Part shown: one piece after another, positions 22,198 through 34,119 of the stretch
Layout: every line of letters starts with the position of its first letter
Numbering within the stretch: position 1 is the first letter of the stretch
Origin: Gigaspora rosea
Lineage: Eukaryota; Glomeromycota; Glomeromycetes; Diversisporales; Gigasporaceae
Reading direction: 5' to 3'
Length of the DNA stretch: 64,000 nucleotides
Assembly (NCBI GenBank): GCA_003550325.1
Contig: QKWP01001959.1
Location: 4,586-68,585, forward strand
Made by a program: the position numbers and the translations under genes
Notes under the pieces: model-generated
What the model was told of the DNA's origin: nothing
Seen by the model: only the letters and a program-made list of their open reading frames with translations
Databases searched by the model: none

Positions 22198-24042
22198 AAT
22201 ATAAGTTTTGATTAGTAAATAGTTATGTAAATGTATAATGAACTACTTTACAGGTATATGAGTCGGGTAGTACTAGTACCCAAGCCCTACCCATATAATA
22301 TAAGAGCCTGTGATTCTTAGCCCTACCCTGTCCTAGGGCTTGTAATTTGATATTCAAGCCTGGCCCTAGTAGTACTACTTTTAGAGTACCTGTGGGTAGC
22401 TCTGGCCCATGTAAAGGTCTATAAATTTAGGTTCTTATTTGTGCAACTAAGTAATCTTTTTCTTTTTTTTTTTTTTTTTAGTTTTTGTTGGTATCATGAT
22501 AGTGTAATTTATTGCAATTGTGTTTTGAATTTTTATTGGATATTTTCTTTGTTGTGCTAATATGTTTTATAATCTACTTTTTTTTACTAAATTTTTAAAC
22601 AAATTAGTTTAAAAAAATAGATTTGTTAAAGCTTTGTTGTATAGTTATTATACTTCTAATATATAATTTTGTAGTATATATTTTGTTTTTTTTGCTTGTA
22701 CTTAAATAATCAGGTTGGTAAATCTCTTCAATTATACTGTATTATCTAGATTATTAGTTCTAGTTTTGTCGGTTCTTCCTATAGTATATACCATTGAAAG
22801 TTTGTGCTATCTCTTTATTTGGGACTTGTCAAGCAGGCTCCTATCTGGTATTTGCAGTTTAGTCAAATATCTAAATATTTGGTTATATAAATATATTGGT
22901 TTTTTTTTTTTTTTTTTTTTTTTTTTGATATTTTAAAAGCATCTTTGCTAACAAAATAACTAAAACATTTTAAAAAGATTGTTAATTTGAAATTACCAAA
23001 CACTTTACCGGTAGATACTAGCAGATCTTTTATAAGCCGGGTTTTTAAAAATAAATATATTAAAAAACTTCCGTCACTTTTATAAAACCACGTTTACTAA
23101 ACATGACAAATTCTTGATTATAACTAACCTTATTAATCTTAGTTTTATATGTTTATTATAAAAGTTTATTTTATATTTGAAACCTTTTTTAGATTTCTTG
23201 TCAAGGTTTATTGGTTGATAAGAACAACCTTTTCCATATATTTTGCACGAACTCGATTAACACTAAATTTAAATTAAAAAAATTTTTTATTTTAATAAAT
23301 AAATTATCTAAATATGTATAAATATGTATAATATTTGCATGTCCCCAAATCTATTTAAGATCGCACAAACTGCTCGTGCGTACGTATCGGTATGTACGCA
23401 CGGTTTGTATTTGCCTTTACTAAAAGACGAGTTTCACGATTCGCGTTTTCTTGGAAAACTTTAAATTTAGAATAGACAGCATGTATAAAATGATTGCTTT
23501 AGGTTATTATTCTATGCACTCAAAAAATATGGGAATCTTTTAAAATTCTAGGTTTTCATTTGACGATACATATTTAAATATATGATGGTTCTTTCATGTA
23601 ACGGCACCCATTTTTTTTTTTAATACTTTATAAATTTTATTAATTAAATAGGATAATCAAAGACGTATATGATATTTAAAATCGTTCTATCACAAAATCC
23701 CGGCAAAAAAAAAATCCCGACAAAAATTGACCGGAATTATAGTTAACGCTAACCTAATGCGGGCTAACTTGTCGGGATTTTTTGCGGTAGAACCATACAC
23801 GGTATATATATTTATGTTATACTATATATATATATATATTTCAATTGACAAATCTTATATACAGTATTTTGACTAATTACAAAGAATTATCTATACATAA
23901 TAGATATATAATAGCTAAGTTCATTATCATTATATTAATTTTCTAAATGGTTTAAAGAAAATTTAGATTAGTTTTATAATAGTAATTAATTATAATAATT
24001 TTAAATGTAATTAATTATTTGTCAAATTTAATATTAATAAAT
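22198..24042. other. Intergenic with small palindromic repeats
   Basis: No gene supported. A repeat-like block with GGGTAGTACTAGTACCC and TAGGGCTTG motifs lies at 22255-22420. A hairpin (ACAAAC..CGTGCGTAC / GTACGCACGGTTTGT) is at 23367-23410. A ~110-bp MITE-like unit at about 23684-23794 has inverted ends GTTCTAYCRCAAAAATCCCG. Confidence 0.45.
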
Positions 24043-25030
24043 TTAATTCTTGACTTTAATTTCCATTCCAACTCATCACGCGCAGAATGTAAAACTTGTT
24101 TAGGTGAAAGATTTTGTTTTATAGTTCTTGGTCGTTGAATTAAATTATTATGAAAAATTTTGATATTTTGTGTAATTGATTCAACATAATCCGATCTATG
24201 ATAAAAAAGAAAATTGAATGAATAAAAATAATAAAAATATCGAGAATGTCTTTTACTAAGTAGAAAACTTTTTAATTACGTATTATTGTATTGAGTTTTT
24301 AAGCTATCATGCCTTTTGTTACTAATTATACCAGATGTCTTTAATTTAGATGTCGACTTTTTCTGTAATGTTTATTAAATCGAATCAATTTTTTATCATC
24401 AAATTATTTGATTATTAATTCTTATTTATAAAGATTCTCTTACTGAAAAACTCTTTTTTTTCTTTTTTTTCTCTTGTATTTTATAAATACAGATCTTATG
24501 TCTTTTGCTTGGAAAGTAATCGATCACACATCTTAATAATTCTGGTCTACTAGGGTTTAAAAGAGATGGAATGTATGGGATATTCCTAAATTCATTTGGA
24601 TCTTTAGATTTCTCTTTTACCAATTAAATAAAAAATGAGTATTTTTTTTATTAATAAATAAGATCAGAGTATTTTTTTTTTAAGAAATCATAAACTTACG
24701 AGCATTTAATAAAGATCTTTCATTATTTGATAATATTTCCAACCTTTGAGGAATATATAACCGAATACGTAATTTTTTTCTAAAATGAAATTTTTACACA
24801 AACATGTTTATATAAAATTTATGTACATTATATCAATATTGTATATACATTATATTATATTATTATATTAACATGATCCCACTCTTACCTATCTTTTCCG
24901 GTCTTTGGTAAATTATACATCTTAAAACCAATCCCAAACAAAAAGATAGTTATCATATAACCATCAAAAATTCGGTTCATCAAAAATTTAATGTAACTAT
25001 TAAATACATTAAAGTTTAGAATTTTTTCGA
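24043..25030 (-). CDS. Probable spliced gene of unknown function (exons only partly joined)
   Basis: Four minus-strand blocks look coding and carry splice-like borders: about 25030-24889 (hydrophobic segment MITIFLFGIGFKMYNLPK, possibly a membrane anchor, ending at a GTAAGA donor), 24779-24700 (IRLYIPQRLEILSNNERSLL, ending GTAAGT), 24613-about 24490 (DPNEFRNIPYIPSLLNPSRP, VIDYFPSKRHK) and 24195-24043 (VESITQNIKIFHN, LSPKQVLHSARDELEMEIK, stop TAA). The first three join in frame; the junction to the last exon does not work with any donor I can see, so an exon may be missing. A small membrane-anchored, perhaps mitochondrial, protein is an inference from the hydrophobic N-terminal part and basic character. 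I do not recognise the family. The start codon is not fixed. Confidence 0.45.
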
Positions 25031-25090
25031 TGATTAGGTGAATTAATATGAACGTATCTGAAAATAATGATAATAAAGTTTTGGAATTCA

Positions 25091-25158
25091 TGAATCATTT
25101 AGAAAAAAATTTTTTTTTAATGGATAGTAAAAAAAGTTTATATTTTATATCAAGAGCG

Positions 25159-25197
<39 letters not shown>

Positions 25198-26481
25198 ATT
25201 TCTTGTTTCGGACTTTTTATAAGGAGAGAAAATTATTTTTTTTTAACCAATAAAAAATTTATATTTTGACAGGTTGCACGATTCATCATTGTAATTGTAC
25301 ACACAAGTAAACCTCTCTTACTGATATACTTTGCCACGCACAAATCTATATACTATTTTGTGTAAAAAATTGTAGGACGACTCTATCAGCAGGGTTCGTT
25401 CTTTACGTTACTTGGATGTAAACAGGTTGTCATACTTTTCATTAAAAAATCATTGTCTTTGATACTGCAAAAGGTAAGGCTAATCTCATTGAATAACCAT
25501 AATTGTGATCATATTACTAAATTTACAAAATTTTTACAAGGTTACAATCATAATCATGATGTTGATTATGTTGATTACTTGTCGATTATGTTGATGTTGA
25601 TGATGTCGCTAGTTATTTTATCCAAAAAGTCTACTGTATCGCTATCATAAAAATTAAAATACAGCACTTGTATTTGATACTGTATACGTAACCTCATTAC
25701 GAGAAAAGTCAATTTTAGTGTGTTAGAATATGATTTACTCGAAAAAAAAAAGTTAATCATTCTTATTCAATATCTATCAATACAGCAATATTAAATATTA
25801 GATACTACTTGTAATTACATAAAAAAATATTCTCCAAACCACAATTAAAATTTATTATTTAAATATTTGTGTGTACATACATATATACCCTTACTATTAT
25901 TTTACATTTCTGAAAGTGTTAAAGTATCATAATTTTCATAACTATAATATATACATGACTAAAAATAAAAGCTTATACATTTGCATACATAATTCATAAG
26001 AAATAACTATAAAGAGTGATTATACGATATTCTTTAAAAAAAAAAAAAANTAAAAAACAAAAAAAAAAAAAAATAGAAAATATATATATAGTAAAAAAAG
26101 GAAGAATTATATTATTATGTAATATTTAATATGTAAATCTTAGAAGTGCTTTTTTTTTCATAATAGTTCAAAGAGTTTTAAATATTTTTGTTTGCCTCAA
26201 GAATTAAAACATATGGGATGGGATGGAATGGAATGGTTGAAATTTTTGCTTATAGAATTTTTTTTTTTTCATATTTGATGGATAAATCTCCCATGAATAT
26301 AATATATTATAAAAAAAAGAGAAAAGAAAATAATAATAGATTAATTATATAGTAATAATAATAATTGAAAAAAAGATTTCAAGTATATTATCAAAATATA
26401 AGGTAAAATAATTAACGCAGTGCCATTAGAACTTTATGAACATATGAAATGGCCAGAAAGAAAAAAAAGTTTTATTTTTTT
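25091..26481. other. Intergenic, AT-rich with homopolymer runs
   Basis: Contains a ~35-bp A-run (25158-25194), another A-run with an unresolved base at 26050, and no supported gene. The right part is the 3' flank of the minus-strand FYVE gene. Confidence 0.4.
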
Positions 26482-28212
26482 TCATGGCCACAAACTGCCA
26501 AGTTCTTTTCTTGTCTTGTTAATTTCAATTTTTAATTCATCTAATGCAGTCTTTAAAGTTTTTACGTCATCAAATTTACGTTGTTTGGTCGCATCTACGA
26601 TGTAGCCTTGAACCAATGTTTCTTGTTCCAAAAGTACTGCCAATTGTTGTCTAATTTTTTCTTCACCTTGAAAAGACTTGGTAGAAGATGTAGAAATTGT
26701 TCGAGTTCTACCATTATCAAATACTGAAAGAAGCATATCAGGTGAAGAATCATGGTAATCTTCATAATAATCATTATCATGTTCTTTCTTAAGAAGTTTT
26801 GGTAAGACTTGAAGTGGTAACATATTTTGTTGTAGATATTGATTTGCTGCCAAATGAATATTTGCTTGTAATCTTTTTTCAGTTTTGGAACGCGCAAGTA
26901 ATGAATTAATTTTTTTACTAATCGCATCAAATTGAGCGAAATTATCTAAAAGCTCTTTACGCGTTCGTGCTGCGAGCTGATAATCTGCATGTGTTTGATT
27001 AACTATTTCTTGACTCCTGTATAAATTAATAAATATTAGTTAGTTAGTTAATATTAGTTAGTGAAAAAAATATATATATATATATTATATATATATATAT
27101 ATATTTTTATATAAAATGAGAATATATAAAAAAAAATGATATTGTAACTTTAACATAATGAGCATGTCCTGAAATTTTGGTAATGTAGTATCAATTGCGG
27201 CCTTGATTTTCATTAATTTCTATTTATTCAATTAAATTATTAGATATAAATTATATAAATTTAAAATTAACATTAATTATTCACATTCAAAATTAACCTG
27301 ATACAACATGGCGACTGGTGGAGTCTTTGATATTTCTTCATTATATTCCTTTCTCCTATTAACAAACATGGTAAATAATCAATAATTACAAAAAAGTACA
27401 ATATAATAAATTTACTGTCTTAACTATCTTAACTATCAAACTATCACACCTTTTGATATACCTGAATACGGCATCTCTACATGTCTTACATGCCCTGACT
27501 TCACCAACAGAATCATTATCTGCTGTTTCTGAAAAAAATAGTGTTAAAAAAATAGTGTTAAAAAAAATAGTGTTAAAAAATAGTGTTAAAAAATAGTGTT
27601 AGAAAATAGTGTTAAAAAATAGTGTTAGAAAATAGTGTATGATAATATAATACTAATAATACTAATAATACTGATAATGAATACTTAAGCAGTTACCTGA
27701 ACAGTTAGTTAAATTCAAGGAAATTTTGAAAGAACATTTTTCACAAACTACGCGTCCACATAGACGACAATGGTGTCTGCGGTTTATCATCTTGCCAAAT
27801 TGAGATCTGAATAAATTATATGTTTGAACAATTAAATTATATAAAATAATTCTAATAAATTAATTATATCTATAAATAGATATATAGATATATAAATATA
27901 TATTTTTACATACTGGCACAAAGGACAGCATGAAACTGATGCATCATCTTCCCATTTAACAACAGACTGTTCAGAATCTATTTGTTATTTGAATCAAATT
28001 TAACAATTATTATTTTTTTTTTTAACCAAAAAAAAAAAAAAATAAATAAATAAATAATACTAAACACACAAAAAATTTGAAGTGAATAATTTATAATTTA
28101 CCTCTCCTTCTATGCATTATAGTTAAAGAAGGTTTTAATCCACTTTGTGAGTTATTTTCAGGACTTGATTGAGTAGAATAAATTTTGGCAAGCTAATTGT
28201 ACAAATAAAATC

Positions 28213-28243
<31 letters not shown>

Positions 28244-29253
28244 AAGTAAATAAGATTATATCATTAAATTTATCATTAAATTTATCATAATTTATCATAG
28301 TAATTAAACGTAAAAAAAATATATAAAAAATATATAAATATATATAAATACCTTTTCCAATCGTTTTTCCAAACGATTTCCTTCTAAATGCGCCCTTTCA
28401 ATACCTTTGGTTCTGCATTTGATGAATGTTGTAGTGTGACTTCTCGTCACCCCTAATTAAATTCAAAAATCATTGTATATAGATTTTTATGTAGATAAAA
28501 AAAATAAATAAATAAATAATGAATTGAATTACCTTCAGTATCCAAATAACCTTCACGAGATTGAAAACAATCATCACAAACTCTACACCAAATACCCTCA
28601 GGATCATGAAGGGCTTTACTATTCAATCTCATAGGTAAACGGCAATGAGTATCACAATAAAGTTTTCCGCACCTATATAAAATTCATTTAACTTTTATTT
28701 TATTCAAAATTTGTACTATTAAAAAAAAAAAAAAACTAAAAAAAAAAAAAAAATAATGATTCTACTTTCTACAATTATATTTTCCATTTCTCAAGTTTAA
28801 AGATTTATCGCAAGTAGAATTGGAGCATAAATCATTTTCATCTTCGAATTGCCAATGAATTTTTGTAACAAGATCGGATTGTTCATCCAACCAAATTGAA
28901 TCAACATCGTTAACTTTATTAATAGCCATTTGAGGTAATTTAGCTATATTTTTTGCCTTTGAAGATAAAGGATTCAAAAAAGTTGATTGGGCCTTCTTAA
29001 ATAATTGAATAAAACCATCATCTTTTTGATCAGTAGATGAATCAAATGAATCTAATTGAATATCATGAGAATCACTCAAATGCCTATAAAGTTGAGAAAT
29101 TGAAACCATAGGTTCATTGCACATTGGACAAAGGCATTGTTCAATATTTGTAAAGTCATCGAAAGATTCCCGTTGGGAATTATTTGTCGGAAAAGAATTC
29201 GACGAAGCCGAATAATTAGTGAACGAATTGGAGTCTGATAAAGAACTCATCAT
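26482..29253 (-). CDS. Vac1/Pep7/rabenosyn-5-like double-FYVE endosomal tether
   Basis: Ten exons: 29253-28766, 28672-28533, 28452-28352, 28192-28102, 27977-27914, 27806-27697, 27528-27462, 27355-27298, 27219-27149, 27016-26482; 1725 nt, 574 aa (yeast Vac1 is 515 aa). The protein should bind phosphatidylinositol 3-phosphate and Rab5-type GTPase and act with the Sec1-like Vps45 and a Pep12-type syntaxin in Golgi-to-endosome fusion. Domain order is that of Vac1: C2H2 finger (C42, C45, H58, H63), FYVE domain 1 (about 133-205, with YNCRKCGKLYC and WCRVCDDC), FYVE domain 2 (about 280-352, with the complete RRHHCRLCG motif), and a C-terminal coiled Rab-binding segment (about 525-574, GYIVDATKQRKFDD). 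FYVE 1 lacks the RRHHC form and may not bind lipid. Two adjacent ATGs open the ORF; the first is used here. Confidence 0.93.
27536..27640. repeat. Tandem repeat in an intron of the Vac1-like gene
   Basis: Roughly seven copies of a 14-16-bp unit (AAAAAATAGTGTTA with small changes) fill much of the intron between exons 6 and 7. Confidence 0.85.
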
Positions 29254-30374
29254 GATGGCTTAAAAACAATCCCGTAGGGAATCAATCTACTAAAAAAAAA
29301 AAGAGTGAAAAAAAATAATATATATATTTATATATATATTGAATTTTTTATTTTTTATTTTTTTTTTGAACAAGTAATTGAAATAATAGAATAGAAGGGA
29401 TAATCAGGGCAAATAGAATAAAATAGAATAGGGAATTTATAAGTACCAAAGTTGAAAATAAAATTTGATAATCTCGGGTAAATAATATGATAAACTTACT
29501 TAATAAGGACAAATAAATTTTTATGCTGAACAGTAGATCAACCACATTTGAAATATTTGAAAATATTTGAAATATTTTTGTTAATAAAAAATTTGGGGGG
29601 ATTTTTTTTTTTTTTAAATAGTAAATCGATTTTATTAAATCGATTTTATTAAATCGATTTAATCGACTTGCATTTTATCTTAAAGACTTACCGATCTGCT
29701 AAAATGTGCACTGCAACACAAGTTTGGCGAGTGAAAACAATAAATTTTGATCTAAAACAATAATAACTTTAGCAAAAAAAAAACTTTGTTTTTTTTTTTT
29801 ATAACTGTATTCAAAGAAAAAAAAATTTCACATACTTTATTATTTATTTAACACTCAAACACAATCATTTATACTTGAAAAGTGGATAAAGAAGTTAAAA
29901 AGATTTTTTTTTTCTTTTAAAAAAAAAAAAAAAGATAGGGAACGAAATTCTAGGAAATTTTTATATATAATTATTATTATTATTATTATTATATTATTAT
30001 TATCATCAATTCTTTCAAGACATTCTTAGTTATTTATTGAAATTATTGAAATTATTGAAATTATTGAAATTATTGAAATGTACCTGTGGGAGGTTCGACA
30101 CTCCAAATGGTCCGTTTTCTTATAAAGAATGCCAACCCTAATACTCTTTTTTTTTTTTTTTTTATATATAGAGACAAAAACGGTTAATAAAAAAAAAAAA
30201 ATCCAGTATTGTTTCAAAACCGACCCTGATTTATAAAAAAAGATCAAGCACACGTGATCGTGAATAAGGATTCACGTGGTGAATTCCTTTTGTTACAAGT
30301 ATTCGAATGTTCTTTACGAGTACCGGTAGCAGTCATTTTATTAACGTACGTGCGTGCATACAGTACTTTCGATA
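29254..30374. promoter_or_regulatory. Divergent promoter region, Vac1-like gene / BTB gene
   Basis: Between two divergent start codons. Features: tandem ATTAAATCGATTTT units at 29624-29665, five GAAATTATT repeats at 30038-30078, and two CACGTG E-boxes at 30251-30256 and 30273-30278, about 100-125 bp before the BTB start codon. No gene seen. Confidence 0.5.
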
Positions 30375-30817
30375 ATGTCCAAGAATAAGGATACAGTTGT
30401 CTTTAATGTAGGTGGTACAAAATTCCAAATTCAACGTAGTCTAGTTCAAAGCTATCCAAATAGCTATTTGGCAGCTTTGGTCAACTCGGCACTCGCCTCC
30501 GAAGATCAAGAAGTATTTGTTGATCATAATCCATTGGCCTTTAGTGTTATACTTGATTTTCTTCGTTACAAAAGTTTAATGGTACCAAAAATTGTAGCTC
30601 AAGAAGTAGTTGAACTTCAACTAAGAGAATTTGGAATTCCTTATGATAGTTTAACAGAGGCTATTGAGGACGAAGAATTACCTAGTTACGATGCTACGGT
30701 TGCAAGTTCGTCATTAAGAGATACGGTACTTCAGGTATCAACTCGAAGGTAAGTCTTTTAAAAAAAAAAAATTAAAATTATTTTTTTTTTATAACAATAA
30801 CTACAAAACTACAAAAC

Positions 30818-30860
<43 letters not shown>

Positions 30861-31304
30861 CATATTTTTTTTTTATTTTTTTTTTTTATTATTAATAATA
30901 AAAAAAAAAGAATGGATACATTAATATCGGATGTAATCCTCCCTTACTTAAAACGACATGCAAAACGGGGTCATCGACAGGTTATATTTTATTTAACACC
31001 TAATTCTGTAACTCAGAATAATATAACGTCAGAACTTGATCACATTAATGATCCACATGAGTGGATTCATTTACCTTCGAAAAATGAAGCAACAGAAAAA
31101 GAAGATCAAAGTGATTTACCAGATTTACAATTTTTATTGCAAAAAGATCAATTAAAACGATTAGGAGAATTAATTACTAAAAGATCAGGAGTTAAACGTG
31201 TTGAGGTTTCAGAAGCTGTGGTTAGTTGTAGAACAGAAAATGAATTTGGATTGTTATTTTCTAAATTTTTCGATATTATTGAGATTAAAGCCATTATTAT
31301 GTGA
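30375..31304 (+). CDS. BTB/POZ (potassium-channel T1-type) domain protein
   Basis: Two exons, 30375-30748 and 30911-31304; 768 nt, 255 aa. Starting at residue 7 (TVVFNVGGTKFQIQRSLV) is a T1/KCTD-type BTB domain, marked by FNVGGTKFQ and by FVDHNPLAFSVILDFLRYK, extending to about residue 100. Such soluble BTB proteins often form oligomers and can act as cullin-3 adaptors; that role here is inference. The C-terminal half (VILPYLKRHAKRGHRQVIFYL, then a charged tail) is not recognised. An in-frame ATG at 30354 would add seven residues; I prefer 30375 because the conserved domain begins right after it and the upstream ATG lies close to the E-box promoter. The intron ends in a purine-rich A-run acceptor, somewhat unusual, but frame and protein continuity support it. 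Confidence 0.82.
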
Positions 31305-31649
31305 TCTATTATACTGTACTGTACATTCTGTACAATTGTACTACTATACGACTATATAACTATCTGCTATATAACTATATATTACATATATATATATATA
31401 TATTATTATTATTGAATGTATTTTTTTTATGTAAATTTTTAACCAATTTGAATTTTTTTTTTTTTGTTTATTTATTATGTATTTATTTTACAATTCAGGC
31501 GATTCAGAATTTGAATTAAACATAGCAGAAAAAATTAAAAAGAAAAATATTAAATTTTTAAATTGTATAGCACACATTATATTCAAAAGAAATGAAAGAT
31601 TTTATTAAATGTAAAAAAAAAAAAAAAAAAAGAGAATTAAATATTGAGG
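31305..31649. other. Convergent 3' intergenic region
   Basis: AT-rich spacer between the BTB gene and the convergent bHLH gene; simple TATATA and T/A runs only. Confidence 0.45.
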
Positions 31650-32960
31650 TTAGCATAGTAATTGTTGAACAGTCATCCCTCGTCTTGGTGAATCATTTTC
31701 AGATTCTTGCATATCCTCTGATTCTTTTGATGATTTTTCCAATTCATGTATAGAAGAAAGAACTGGTGATGTTTGAGTTTCAGAATCTTTCATAATTATA
31801 GCACGTTTAGTATTGATGGTTGTGGTTGTTGACTTTGACAGCATTAATAAAGCATCAGCTTCTTCATGATCGTAATCCAATGAATTTTTTGCTTTGTCAG
31901 ATATTGTTGCTGAAATATTATCGTCATGATTAATTTTTTCAGAGTCTGATATTTTTTTAATACCAGACTCCACTATGTGGTCTGATGATGATGATGATGA
32001 TGATGATGATGTTGATGATGAAGGTGGTGGTGATGAAATAGAAAGATCATTCTTAGATTTGAAATCCTTTTTATTATTATCAGAGGATTCAAATAATCTT
32101 GATTTTGAAGAAGGTAAAATGTCATAACGTTCAAATTTTGAACGTTTAGTAAATCGACCATCTTCTAAAGATTCATCATTATCAAATTTACCACCATCTT
32201 TTTCACGTTTTCTATAAGTAATAACTAATTCTTGTAAATATTGAATATATTCAATAGAACTTTGTAAAATGCTTAATTTGTGTAAATGATCTTGATCAGC
32301 ACAACTTGGTATTAATTCTTTTAATTGCATAATTTTATCATTAATACGTTCACGACGTCTTCTTTCAATAGCAGAATGAGAAACTTTACGTGCTAATTCA
32401 CGTTGATCGGCTGTAGAAAGGGATTTATCATTAGAAATTGAAGAACGATGATGATTATGATGTGGAACGAGTGGATGAATGACTGATGTATGATGTTGCA
32501 TGGTTGGTCTAGTGGTAGGAGATGAACCCAAAGAAGGATTTGTAGAAGGTGGTGCCACAGGTACAGAAAAAACTGAAGTTAAAGGACCCAATTGTTTTGG
32601 TAATATACGTTCATATCGAGAATGAGAAGATTGTTGTGATGGTGAAGCATTTTGTTGTTTAATAATAGAAGTTGGAGAAGGAGGAAGCATTGATTGAGAA
32701 CCATGTAAAGCCAAAGGTGATAAAGGCTGAAGAGGTGGTGGAAGTTTAAAAGCTCCTTGACCACTATAATCATTATGTAAACCTTGAGAGAAAGGGGAAT
32801 CAGGTGGGGTGTCAAAAGGAGGTAAAATGGCACCATGTTTAGAATGAGGACTTGGACTAACTTGAGTCATATGAAAGGGAGAAGTAGGAACGTAGGTTTG
32901 AGCTTGTGGAGCTGGAATAATGGGTCGAAAACTTGACGGTGACTGATGTTGATTCTGCAT
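31650..32960 (-). CDS. bHLH transcription factor, CACGTG-binding class
   Basis: Single exon, 436 aa from the ATG at 32960. An in-frame ATG at 33083 would add 41 mostly hydrophobic residues encoded by simple TTCATTTC-type sequence; that looks like 5' UTR and I reject it. The bHLH domain is at about 191-245: basic region RKVSHSAIERRRRERIND with His195, Glu199 and Arg203 in the H-E-R spacing of group B factors (Pho4, Max, USF), which read CACGTG; then helix 1 KIMQLKELIPSC, loop, and helix 2 LSILQSSIEYIQYLQELV. The N-terminal 180 residues are Pro/Ser/Gln/His-rich, as in activation regions, and the C-terminal part is acidic/Ser-rich with a poly-Ser tract around 330-350. No leucine zipper is evident after helix 2. 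Upstream at 33293-33298 is a CACGTG site, which would allow self-regulation. Confidence 0.9.
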   Translation of the reverse strand: MQNQHQSPSSFRPIIPAPQAQTYVPTSPFHMTQVSPSPHSKHGAILPPFDTPPDSPFSQGLHNDYSGQGAFKLPPPLQPLSPLALHGSQSMLPPSPTSIIKQQNASPSQQSSHSRYERILPKQLGPLTSVFSVPVAPPSTNPSLGSSPTTRPTMQHHTSVIHPLVPHHNHHRSSISNDKSLSTADQRELARKVSHSAIERRRRERINDKIMQLKELIPSCADQDHLHKLSILQSSIEYIQYLQELVITYRKREKDGGKFDNDESLEDGRFTKRSKFERYDILPSSKSRLFESSDNNKKDFKSKNDLSISSPPPSSSTSSSSSSSSSDHIVESGIKKISDSEKINHDDNISATISDKAKNSLDYDHEEADALLMLSKSTTTTINTKRAIIMKDSETQTSPVLSSIHELEKSSKESEDMQESENDSPRRGMTVQQLLC

Positions 32961-33371
32961 CACGAATAAAATTTTTTTTTTATCAAGATCCTTTAAGAAA
33001 CGTAAGAATGAATAGAAATGAATAGAAATGAATAAAAATGAATAGTAGAAATGAATAAAATGAATAATGAAAGATATATACAAGAAATTTAGAAGGCGTT
33101 TGGAAAAAAAAAAAAAAGATTACATATATTGGTTATGAAATGACGATTGGATAACGATCTGATAGCGATTTTTAAAATCACATATTTTAACCAATAAATT
33201 TATGAGGTTTTGACATGTGCGTACGTGCATATAATTTAGATTAAAATGCAAAGAAAGTTTCACATTTATGTTTATAGAAATCGTATGGATAACACGTGAG
33301 CTCATGAACTTTTCCATTGGCACAAAAAAAGTAAAAATAGGGCAGTGTTACATTAAGAACAATACGATTAT

Positions 33372-33415
<44 letters not shown>

Positions 33416-34119
33416 TGATATATATTATACTGATATATATATACTGATATATATAATTCATTGGCTTAATTCTCTCCGCTTGCTAATCGGTTAAAGGTGG
33501 CGCAATAAAAAAATATTGATCAATGATAAACAAACATATCGATATTGATGTTTGATATATTACGAATTAAAAATTCGAAATATTTTTTAATGTAACAGGT
33601 CATTTCAATGGTTCAAATTTCGATTTAGGAAAAATTATGTTACATCTGATCGACTTATTAACGATGTTATTAACAGATGTTGCCAATAGTATATACTATA
33701 TATATATATATTATGCAGATAAAGCTTGCTGGCTTACTTTATAGAGCAACAAGATAACAGTATAACGTAAAAAAAATCCGTGTGTCAGATGTAGATTTCA
33801 GTATTATACAAACTTTAAAGCCTTCCAACTCTTCTTAGAATAAAAATTTAAATTTTAATTTACTTTAATGCTTGTCATAAAGAACAAAGTTATCATTATC
33901 ACTTATTTTTTTTTCAGATAAAATAAGGAGGAAGGCGGTAATAAAGTTGAAGGGATTTAATAATGATTTAATCCTATTTTAATTATATTTGCTCATGTGA
34001 TTTATGGATGTTTATGTAATTACTTCTCTTTAACGCTCTCAAAAGGCGCTTTCATATTCGTGCTACACGATTTGAATATTCAAGACAAGATTTGGTCTTT
34101 TTTTGGCTAGAATCATTAC
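32961..34119. promoter_or_regulatory. Upstream region of the bHLH gene
   Basis: Contains CACGTG at 33293-33298 (about 330 bp before the start codon), GAATAGAAAT tandem units at 33008-33060 and a long TA microsatellite at 33373-33411. No gene seen. Confidence 0.45.

Noticed and set aside
31973..32161. His-rich ORF overlapping the bHLH gene
   Set aside because: It is the poly-Ser tract of the bHLH gene read in another frame.
32961..33083. N-terminal extension of the bHLH protein from an upstream in-frame ATG
   Set aside because: The extra 41 residues come from simple TTCATTTC-type repeats and are hydrophobic, unlike the rest; the ATG at 32960 starts the Pro/Gln-rich region.
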